From NCBI GenBank assembly GCA_002419285.1, contig DIFU01000081.1:1-5846 (forward strand): DNA of 5,846 nt, given 5' to 3'. This DNA comes from Prolixibacteraceae bacterium UBA5740. GTDB taxonomy: Bacteria; Bacteroidota; Bacteroidia; Bacteroidales; Prolixibacteraceae. The number at the start of each line of letters is the position of its first letter. Within the stretch, counting starts at the first letter, position 1. The translations under genes were made by a program, and so were the position numbers. Below are positions 1-4,954 of this stretch, piece after piece. Below the pieces are notes generated by a model. That model made no database searches. It had not been told where the DNA came from and was given only the letters and a program-made list of their open reading frames with translations.

Positions 1-28
1 AAAAAAACGCTGTGGAACGACAAAAATA

Positions 29-1225
29 ATGAATGGAAAGAAAAAAATTTTTGGATTAGAAAAAAATTCCTTTTTCACAGGACTAACAAGTTTTTTTACA
101 GACACATCTACCAAAATGGTATATAGTGTTATGCCCCTATTTTTGTTATCAATAGGAGCATCCAAAACAACTATCTCTTTAATTGAAGGGATTGCTGAGA
201 GTACCGCATCTTTATTAAAGGCTTTTTCTGGATACTGGAGCGATAAGATTGGGAAAAACAAACCATTCATGATTATTGGATATGGTATTACTGCCATTAT
301 AACTCCCTTATATGCACTAGCAAGAATACCAATTCAGATTTTATTTTTTCGGTTTTTCGAACGCATTGGAAAAGGCTTAAGAGCAGCACCGCGAGATAGC
401 CTTATAAGTGGCTCAATTAAAAAAAATGAAGCAGGTAAAACTTTTGGTTTTCAGAAAGCAATGGATAATAGCGGAGCTATTGTTGGTCCTTTGATTGCAT
501 TCTTATTGTTATCTATTTACCCATTAAATTATTCTTACATATTTTTATTGGCTACCATTCCTGCAATTCTAGGTGTTTTAACGATTATTGTTTTCATAAA
601 AGAAGCAAAAGCAGAAAAAAAAGAAGCCACCAATAAGATTTCTTTAAAACAATTACCCAAAAAGTTCTATTTCTTTCTTATTATAATTTTTGTGTTTACA
701 CTTGGCAATTCAGCCGATGCTTTGTTGCTTGTAAAAACTAGTGAAACAGGCATAGATGAATCATACATCCCTTTTGTTTACATGATATTTAATACAGTAT
801 CAGTATTGCTTGCTATCCCAATTGGAAAATTATCGGATAGAATTGGTCGTGAAAAATTGATTATTCTCGGTTTCTTAGTATATGCGATTGTTTATTATTT
901 TTTTGGTAGATATAATAGTATAAATATTTTCATTTTCTTGTTTATGTTGTATGGATTTTATGGCGCTTTGACTGATGGGAGTCAGAAAGCAATGATTTCC
1001 GATATTGTCAGCAATGATTTGAAAGGGACAGGATTTGGAATTTATCATGCTGTACTAGGGATTACCTTATTACCTGCGAGTTTAATTGCAGGATTACTTT
1101 ATGATAAGGTCAATTCAAATGCTCCATTTTATTTTGGTTCTGTAATGGCATTAATTGCCACTATATTAATGATAATATTTACGATTATAGATAAAAAAAA
1201 TAACGTTGCCTACCACGCGGTATAG
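29..1225 (+). CDS. MFS transporter, substrate unknown
   Basis: A 398-residue integral inner-membrane protein with about 12 hydrophobic segments, the normal size for the major facilitator superfamily. Motif A appears twice, once per six-helix half: G68-x-x-S71-D72-x-x-G75-x-x-K78 and G266-K-L-S-D270-R-I-G273-R-E-K276. The segment RIGKGLRAAPRD (112-123) is mirrored in the second half by LTDGSQKAMISD (314-325), as expected from the internal duplication. Transport is presumably proton- or ion-coupled, but nothing here identifies the substrate; a drug or small-metabolite exporter is possible. The ATG at 29 has no clear Shine-Dalgarno sequence. The gene is much more AT-rich than everything to its right, with many A and T runs, which fits horizontal acquisition. 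Its last residues (NNVAYHAV) read through a short repeat-like junction (1200-1246), so the native C-terminus may have differed. Fold confident, function open. Confidence 0.9.
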   Translation: MNGKKKIFGLEKNSFFTGLTSFFTDTSTKMVYSVMPLFLLSIGASKTTISLIEGIAESTASLLKAFSGYWSDKIGKNKPFMIIGYGITAIITPLYALARIPIQILFFRFFERIGKGLRAAPRDSLISGSIKKNEAGKTFGFQKAMDNSGAIVGPLIAFLLLSIYPLNYSYIFLLATIPAILGVLTIIVFIKEAKAEKKEATNKISLKQLPKKFYFFLIIIFVFTLGNSADALLLVKTSETGIDESYIPFVYMIFNTVSVLLAIPIGKLSDRIGREKLIILGFLVYAIVYYFFGRYNSINIFIFLFMLYGFYGALTDGSQKAMISDIVSNDLKGTGFGIYHAVLGITLLPASLIAGLLYDKVNSNAPFYFGSVMALIATILMIIFTIIDKKNNVAYHAV

Positions 1226-1246
1226 TTAATTGCCGGTGCAGTGGGT

Positions 1247-1324
1247 ATTCAAGACTTAATCAAGAAGAATATCTTGCAAAAAGAAGCGAGCGGTGGACGA
1301 AGCACCAATTATGAGTTGAAATAA
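1247..1324 (+). pseudogene. Fic family protein, C-terminal remnant
   Basis: The frame that continues after the MFS stop codon (TAG 1223-1225) is open to TAA at 1322-1324. From about 1247 it reads IQDLIKKNILQKEASGGRS followed by TNYELK. This is the typical end of DUF4172-type Fic proteins: the last helices of the winged-helix segment, with the conserved 'DL(I/V)KKGIL-GGRST-Y-L' ending. Fic proteins AMPylate or otherwise modify target proteins; the catalytic HPFxxGNGR region is absent, so this piece cannot be active. The seven codons before it (1226-1246) do not look like Fic, so the break is near 1247. It is a relic of a gene deleted or displaced when the AT-rich transporter segment was joined here. 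It was recognised from memory of the family, not by a search. Confidence 0.6.
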
Positions 1325-1429
1325 ATGCCATGCGTAAAGCATTGATCCAGCCAGGCAATCCCTTACGGCACGTAAACCCGACCGTCATACGGCAGCTAAA
1401 GGACCATCGAAGCGATTAAATTTTGACAA

Positions 1430-1978
1430 ATGAAAACAACATCGATCATTTTAATTTTCACCCTGTTGGGATTTGGATGTACGAATACAAATTCCGAAAA
1501 AAACCAAAATAGTAAGATAGAAGTACTTCAGACATTGAATGATAGCCTGCAATCAATTGTAAATGGAAACAAACCTGATATGGAACAGCAGATCATTACA
1601 TCATTGACTTTTCAGAAAAATGATGCCGAACAAGCTATGAACTTTTATGTGAGCTTGTTTGAAAACTCAGAAATTATTGACGTCAAACGTTGGGGTAAGG
1701 AAGGACCGGGCAAGGAAGGAACCATCATGCAAGCCGTATTTCAATTAAACGGACAGAAATTTATGTGCAGCGACAGTCCGCCAGTACACGGTTGGGACTT
1801 TACGCCTGCTGTTTCCAATTATATTGAATGCAGGAACGAAAGCGAACTTGAAAGACTATTTTCAAAACTTTCCGAGAGTGGAGTTGTGGCAATGCCTTTA
1901 GACAACTATGGATTCAGCCAGAAATTCGGGTGGGTTATTGACCAGTTTGGAGTTTCCTGGCAGTTGAATTTGCAATAA
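1430..1978 (+). CDS. PhnB-like VOC-superfamily lipoprotein
   Basis: A 182-residue protein in two parts. Residues 1-17 look like a lipoprotein signal: Lys2, a hydrophobic run, then LGFGC with Cys17 as the probable lipidated residue. The lipobox is imperfect because position -3 is Gly. A polar, Asn/Lys/Glu-rich linker follows (18-50). Residues 54-181 match the PhnB / '3-demethylubiquinone-9 3-methyltransferase' (PF06983) branch of the vicinal-oxygen-chelate fold: FQKNDAEQAMNFYVSLF (61-77), the central SDSPPVHGWDFTPAVSNYIEC segment (114-134), and the ending GFSQKFGWVIDQFGVSWQLN (161-180). Family members form metal-binding dimers, but most have no proven activity and the methyltransferase name is historical. 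Family proteins are usually about 130-160 residues and cytoplasmic, so the lipoprotein form is unusual. An internal ATG (1580, Met51) would give the ordinary cytoplasmic length and is the main alternative start. Confidence 0.8.
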   Translation: MKTTSIILIFTLLGFGCTNTNSEKNQNSKIEVLQTLNDSLQSIVNGNKPDMEQQIITSLTFQKNDAEQAMNFYVSLFENSEIIDVKRWGKEGPGKEGTIMQAVFQLNGQKFMCSDSPPVHGWDFTPAVSNYIECRNESELERLFSKLSESGVVAMPLDNYGFSQKFGWVIDQFGVSWQLNLQ

Positions 1979-2010
1979 ACGATTCAACGTGGTGCCCATT
2001 CATTCCCATA

Positions 2011-2039
2011 AAAAAAACCGGGGTCAACACTCCGGTTTT
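2011..2039. terminator. Hairpin terminator after the VOC gene
   Basis: AAAACCGGGG (2014-2023) pairs with CTCCGGTTTT (2030-2039) around a 6-base loop, giving a 10-bp stem with one G-U pair. It begins 35 bases after the VOC stop codon. On the plus strand the only U-run is inside the stem. On the minus strand the hairpin is followed by seven Us (from the A-run 2011-2017), so it would work better, or bidirectionally, in that direction. No minus-strand gene is visible to its right to use it. Confidence 0.65.
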
Positions 2040-2180
2040 GCATTATATCAATTAACCCTGGCATTTTATGGGATACCGTAACCCGTTTGACTTCATCACT
2101 GCCTTTGCAAAACTAATCCGGGAAGACTTTTCTTTTTTAATAATCAAATGCCAGACACACTTTTTGAAACACTATCGTTA

Positions 2181-2198
2181 GTTTAGAACTCGCTAAAC
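2181..2198. repeat. Short inverted repeat upstream of methyltransferase
   Basis: GTTTAG (2181-2186) and CTAAAC (2193-2198) form a perfect 6-bp inverted repeat around a 6-base spacer. It lies just before the 19-codon mini-ORF and about 90 bases before the methyltransferase ATG. It could be a small operator or a 5'-leader hairpin; an arm this short can also occur by chance. Confidence 0.3.
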
Positions 2199-2206
2199 GG
2201 GAAACC

Positions 2207-2266
2207 ATGAACCTGATTGACTGGGCAATCGCACTGGCGCTCATCCTGGCTGTCCGTAAAAATTAA
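2207..2266 (+). CDS. Hydrophobic mini-ORF, 19 residues
   Basis: ATG 2207 to TAA 2264-2266 encodes MNLIDWAIALALILAVRKN, a single hydrophobic segment with a basic end. It stops 19 bases before the methyltransferase ATG. It could be a small membrane peptide, a translated leader, or a decayed N-terminus: the pattern MNxIDW-hydrophobic resembles the first helix of CvpA-family and sodium:solute symporter proteins. The GAAACC before its ATG is not a convincing ribosome site. I do not recognise it as a known small protein, and coding status is uncertain. Confidence 0.3.
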   Translation: MNLIDWAIALALILAVRKN

Positions 2267-2285
2267 ATTTCTGGAGGAAGATAAA

Positions 2286-3059
2286 ATGAATACCGAAGAG
2301 CAAACCATACACGATTTTGACATTGCATTGATTTGTGAATATTTTTCCGGATTGGACCGTCAGGGCCCGGGCAGCGAGGAAGCTACCTTGAAGGCACTGG
2401 GCTTTATCGACCCTCTTCACGAAAAATCGAAGGTAGTTGACCTGGGCTGCGGGACCGGAGGCCAAACCATCGTGTTGGCCCAAAACACGCCATGTGCCAT
2501 TACGGCCATTGATTTATTCCCCGGGTTTATCGACAAATTGAATGTCAATGTGCAGAAACTGAATCTTCAGGACAGGATCAAGGGCGTTGTCGGGTCAATG
2601 GACCAGCTTGCTTTTCAGCCCAATGAACTGGACCTCATCTGGTGTGAAGGCGCCATCTATAACATCGGTTTTGAGAAGGGCCTGCATTATTGGAATAAGT
2701 TCCTGAAAAAAGGGGGATATGTGGCGGTTACCGATGCAACATGGTTTACGGACGAGCGGCCAAAGGAAATCTTTGACTTTTGGAATGAGGCATATGCCGA
2801 AGTAGACACCATCCCGAATAATATCTCGAAAATGCAAAAGGCAGGCTATGCGGTTGTGGCAACATTCATGTTGCCTGAGTTTTGCTGGACCGAGAATTTC
2901 TTTCAACCGGCAGTGGCTGTGCAAAACGCATTTCTGGATAAATACAAAGGCAATAAATCAGCCGAAGAATTTATCCACTACGAAAAGCGCCATGCCGCCC
3001 TCTATGAAAAGTACAAGGATTATTACGGGTATGTGTTTTATATAGGGAGGAAAAGGTAG
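2286..3059 (+). CDS. SAM-dependent class I methyltransferase
   Basis: A 257-residue cytoplasmic protein with a Rossmann-fold methyltransferase domain (PF13649/UbiE-like type). Motif I, VVDLGCGTGGQT (50-61), binds S-adenosylmethionine. The acidic end of strand 2 is AIDLFPGF (74-81), and the motif II/III region is DLIWCEGAIYNIGFEKGL (116-133), followed by FLKKGGYVAVTD (139-150). A C-terminal helical cap (about 160-257) probably shapes the substrate pocket. Length and layout match the small putative methyltransferases of Bacteroides whose substrates are unknown. The ATG at 2286 is chosen because GGAGGA (2273-2278) lies at good Shine-Dalgarno distance and the family begins near this point. An in-frame TTG at 2217 would add 23 residues without family character and would overlap the mini-ORF. 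It has a more balanced base composition than the left part of the window. No neighbour indicates its pathway. Confidence 0.88.
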   Translation: MNTEEQTIHDFDIALICEYFSGLDRQGPGSEEATLKALGFIDPLHEKSKVVDLGCGTGGQTIVLAQNTPCAITAIDLFPGFIDKLNVNVQKLNLQDRIKGVVGSMDQLAFQPNELDLIWCEGAIYNIGFEKGLHYWNKFLKKGGYVAVTDATWFTDERPKEIFDFWNEAYAEVDTIPNNISKMQKAGYAVVATFMLPEFCWTENFFQPAVAVQNAFLDKYKGNKSAEEFIHYEKRHAALYEKYKDYYGYVFYIGRKR

Positions 3060-3089
3060 GGGAGGTGCATACATTCGTAAAATGATTGC

Positions 3090-3138
3090 TAAAACTGTAA
3101 TTTCGGGAGTTTTATATTGACATATGTCGGAATAAAAC
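3090..3138. promoter_or_regulatory. 30-bp dyad with overlapping hairpin
   Basis: Positions 3109-3138 form one large dyad centred at 3123/3124. GTTTTAT (3109-3115) pairs with ATAAAAC (3132-3138), and the core GACATATGTC (3119-3128) is a perfect palindrome. Twelve of 15 pairs are Watson-Crick and two more would be G-U in RNA. A second hairpin, TAAAACT (3090-3096) with AGTTTTA (3108-3114), shares bases with the left arm, so the two cannot form together. It may be an operator, or a weak terminator 30-80 bases after the methyltransferase stop. The symmetry is seen directly; the role is inference. Confidence 0.45.
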
Positions 3139-3286
3139 AATTGCACTAACAAACCGGTCAATTATATCATTGGTAACAGAGGAATACCTGTTTACGATAC
3201 GGACCTGAAATCATTTATAAATCCCCTTGCCGTTTGAGCCTAACTTGACTGGCGAAGCATATTTTTATGAAAGATCAATAAATGTA

Positions 3287-3343
3287 CTTAAATGCAAATT
3301 TACTTGCAAAATTAGCTTAAATGTGAATATATTTGTCAAACTA
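3287..3343 (+). repeat. Imperfect direct repeat, possible antitoxin operator
   Basis: Two 28-base copies (3287-3314 and 3316-3343), spaced 29 apart start to start, agree at 21 positions. Both begin CTTAAATG and share a TTG..AAA core near the end. The second copy contains the TTTGTCAAA palindrome (3332-3340); the first contains TTGCAA (3304-3309). The repeat covers the -33 and -7 elements of the promoter for the toxin-antitoxin-chaperone genes, where an autoregulating XRE antitoxin would be expected to bind. Confidence 0.5.
3304..3335 (+). promoter_or_regulatory. Bacteroidota-type promoter of the TAC operon
   Basis: TTG (3304-3306) lies 21 bases before TATATTTG (3328-3335), a full match to the TAnnTTTG -7 element used by the primary sigma factor of Bacteroidota. 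Transcription would start near 3341, leaving a leader of about 30 bases before the GTG at 3374. This argues against any start upstream of the promoter for the first gene. Confidence 0.6.
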
Positions 3344-3373
3344 ATACGATTAACTGAATTCCAATTCAGGAAG

Positions 3374-3847
3374 GTGAAATACTTTACCGTTAAATTTGAG
3401 GAAAACGATGTCAATGAATTTTTCGATTTCCTCAACCGGATGGAAGATGTGAGTGAAATAAGTGAAGACCTTGCAAACATGTTGGTCTGGATTGAAGAGA
3501 TAGGAGAAAATTATGGGGCAATTAAGAACCGCTATTTCAGAAACGAGTCGATCAGGGCTGATGTTCAGGCATTGCCACCTCCACGAAAACAAATGGAGGC
3601 AATGGAGATCCAGGTAGAGAACATTCGTCTGTATTGTATGGTAGCCAACGAACATGTGGTATTTCTGTTCAATGGTGGAATAAAAACAACCAATAATGCA
3701 AAAGACTGTCCAAATGTTGGTAAATACATCGATCAAGCCAACCGGATCGTGCTCGGAATTGACGAAATGTTGAAGACCAGGGAAATTGCGTGGACTGAAG
3801 ATCAAACAGATATTGAATTTGACGAAGATTTGGAAATTGAATTATGA
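3374..3847 (+). CDS. Probable RelE/HigB-like toxin of TAC system
   Basis: A 157-residue protein starting at GTG 3374, preceded by AGGAAG (3368-3373) and about 30 bases downstream of a good promoter. The frame is open back to a TTG at 3227, but that would place the start upstream of the promoter and add 49 residues with no family look. The core 'IRLYCMVANEHVVFLFNGGIK' (84-104), followed by TTNNAKDCPN, matches the last strands of RelE/HigB-fold toxins, where the pattern 'LRLYC-…-GGIKTT-…-P' recurs. Such toxins usually cleave mRNA on the ribosome. The N-terminal half is less typical. The C-terminus is a strongly acidic tail (142-157, nine Asp/Glu in 16), unusual for an RNase of this fold, which normally ends basic or short. 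Its stop overlaps the next gene by ATGA. The fold call is moderate; toxicity is inferred from context. Confidence 0.6.
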   Translation: MKYFTVKFEENDVNEFFDFLNRMEDVSEISEDLANMLVWIEEIGENYGAIKNRYFRNESIRADVQALPPPRKQMEAMEIQVENIRLYCMVANEHVVFLFNGGIKTTNNAKDCPNVGKYIDQANRIVLGIDEMLKTREIAWTEDQTDIEFDEDLEIEL

Positions 3848-4260
3848 CTAAAGACAAAACCGCGGTAGTGGAACGATTAAAGGCAAGAATACTGCCCGAA
3901 AACCGGATATTTGTGCGTAAAAACCTGGCTATATCCGCACAGGTTGAGGCCCTTCGAAAAGAGAAAGGCTGGACCCAAAAGGAATTGGCCCGGAAACTTG
4001 GCAAAACCGAAAGCGAAGTAAGCAGGTTACTTTCAGGCTTACATAACCTGACGTTAAAAAGCATTGCCAAACTGGAGGCTGAACTGGGCAGTGACATCAT
4101 CGTAACACCTCTCGAGGCGCATAAAAGGTACAAATCGACCGAATATGTTACCCTCAGGATTTATGTCCCTGTGCAAGCCACGCGTAATGAACTTGCCGCT
4201 CATTATGTGGAAGAAGATGAAGTTGGTTTTCAAAAATTATCCTCAAATATTGCGGTATGA
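3844..4260 (+). CDS. XRE/HigA-like antitoxin with C-terminal extension
   Basis: A 138-residue DNA-binding protein. Residues about 28-87 are an XRE-type helix-turn-helix: helix 2 is TQKELARKLG (44-53), the recognition helix is TESEVSRLLSG (55-65), and LTLKSIAKLEAELG (69-82) closes the domain. It should neutralise the upstream toxin and repress the shared promoter. Beyond the domain sits a ~50-residue extension (88-138) with a hydrophobic, aromatic stretch (YVTLRIYVPV, 101-110) and an acidic segment. In characterised toxin-antitoxin-chaperone systems an extension of this kind is the chaperone-addiction (ChAD) region, which makes the antitoxin unstable unless a SecB-like chaperone binds it. The gene overlaps both neighbours by ATGA, so translation is probably coupled. 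The HTH is certain, the antitoxin role likely, the ChAD role inferred. Confidence 0.8.
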   Translation: MTKDKTAVVERLKARILPENRIFVRKNLAISAQVEALRKEKGWTQKELARKLGKTESEVSRLLSGLHNLTLKSIAKLEAELGSDIIVTPLEAHKRYKSTEYVTLRIYVPVQATRNELAAHYVEEDEVGFQKLSSNIAV

Positions 4261-4703
4261 GTACCATACATCCAGAGTTCATTTCCATTCTTTCAATCAG
4301 GGTATATCGAGCCATGGTGACCTCGTCGGAGGAATTCATGGAGAATCAGGTCAAACCCGATGGGTTCGAGATAAAGCTTGGCCAAAACACGGCTTTGAAT
4401 ATCGAAAACAAGAATGTAAGGATTCGCCTGAATGTTCAAATCGAGGCCATGAAAGCTGAAACCGAACCTATTGGCTTATCGGGTGATTACGGATTGGAAT
4501 TCCAGATTCGGGTTGAAAATCTTGAAGAATTTGTCACTGAAAAGGATGGAATAATGATTATTGACCGTAAGCTGGGTAACACCTTAATAGGTATAGTATT
4601 CTCGACAGCTCGTGGAATCATTTTTGAGCGCACCAGCTCAACATTCTTCAATGGAGTCCTTTTGCCGGTGATTGATCCCAATACATTGCTTTACAAGAAG
4701 TGA
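4257..4703 (+). CDS. SecB-like chaperone of TAC system
   Basis: A 148-residue protein whose whole layout follows SecB (PF02556). It has an N-terminal strand (ISILSIRVYRAMV, 9-21), then FEIKLGQNTALNI (37-49), two long strands (VRIRLNVQIEAM, 54-65, and YGLEFQIRVENLEEF, 78-92), a helix (NTLIGIVFSTARGIIFERTSSTFF, 108-131, compare the E. coli SecB segment ending SMVSRGTF), and the closing LLPVIDPNTLL (135-145), compare SecB LAPVNFDALF. SecB is a cytoplasmic tetramer that holds clients unfolded, normally for export. A SecB paralogue encoded third after a toxin and an antitoxin is the signature of TAC systems such as Rv1955-Rv1957 of Mycobacterium tuberculosis, where it protects the antitoxin from degradation. 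Its ATG overlaps the antitoxin stop (ATGA, 4257-4260). The similarity is in pattern rather than high identity, read by eye. Confidence 0.72.
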   Translation: MSTIHPEFISILSIRVYRAMVTSSEEFMENQVKPDGFEIKLGQNTALNIENKNVRIRLNVQIEAMKAETEPIGLSGDYGLEFQIRVENLEEFVTEKDGIMIIDRKLGNTLIGIVFSTARGIIFERTSSTFFNGVLLPVIDPNTLLYKK

Positions 4704-4895
4704 CTCACCTGTAAGCGGAAAGTAAGTTAGGGATAGAATCATGCCACCCTTACAGGGTTATCATCGTGTCATCCCGATGGGATTGGGTCAGCAGGCATTC
4801 GAGGATACCGCAGGTAGCCGATGAATGTATTTGTGCCAATCCGAAATCGGTTGATAGGGGTTTATTTGTCTGTGTAATTCGTTGAATCCGTGGGC
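4704..4895. other. Intergenic stretch with short hairpins
   Basis: No convincing gene between the convergent SecB-like gene and the minus-strand gene. Several small symmetric elements lie here: CCTGTAAG (4708-4715) with CTTACAGG (4749-4756), ACCCT-TAC-AGGGT (4746-4758), ATCCC-GAT-GGGAT (4771-4783), and CCGA-AA-TCGG further right. The tail 'TCTGTGTAATTCGTTGAATC' (4869-4888) resembles short dispersed sequences often met between genes in Bacteroidota. Together they look like degenerate intergenic repeats. Any could also end the TAC transcript; the 4708-4756 pair, which starts five bases after the stop codon, is the best placed. Confidence 0.35.
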
Positions 4896-4930
4896 AAAAA
4901 AAGGCATGCCCATTTCGTTGGACATGCCCT
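4896..4930 (-). terminator. Intrinsic terminator of the minus-strand gene
   Basis: Read on the minus strand, an 11-bp stem (4930-4920 pairing with 4911-4901; two G-U pairs, core GGGCATG) closes an 8-base loop. A run of seven Us follows (plus-strand As 4896-4902, the last two overlapping the stem base). It begins 24 bases after the stop codon at 4955-4957. This is the clearest terminator in the window. Confidence 0.85.
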
Positions 4931-4954
4931 ATGTTGCATTCGTTGGTAGTAGTC

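Noticed and set aside
1200..1250. Classical integron attC site
   Set aside because: No RYYYAAC/GTTRRRY core pair with flanking palindromic arms can be seen; only a TACC/GGTA 4-bp inverted repeat.
1330..1419. 29-codon ORF after the Fic remnant
   Set aside because: Its product (beginning MRKALIQPGNPLRH) matches nothing I recognise and it has no ribosome site. It may be a gene relic. The similar ACGGCA motifs at 1363-1376 and 1387-1400 inside it are too short to call a repeat.
2160..2200. Bacteroidota promoter before the mini-ORF
   Set aside because: TAGTTTAG (2179-2186) misses the TAnnTTTG consensus by one base, and the TTG upstream is only 12 bases away, too close for a -33 element.
2217..2285. 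Upstream TTG start for the methyltransferase
   Set aside because: It adds 23 residues without family character and overlaps the mini-ORF, while ATG 2286 has GGAGGA at the right distance.
3227..3373. Upstream TTG start for the RelE-like gene
   Set aside because: It lies upstream of a clear promoter, covers the direct repeat, and yields 49 residues of low-complexity, operator-derived sequence.
3669..4133. Long minus-strand reading frames opposite the TAC genes
   Set aside because: They are antisense shadows of genes with clear domains and tight ATGA coupling; their translations show no family features.
4145..4459. Plus-strand frame bridging antitoxin and SecB-like genes
   Set aside because: It overlaps two well-supported genes in another frame and has no recognisable content.
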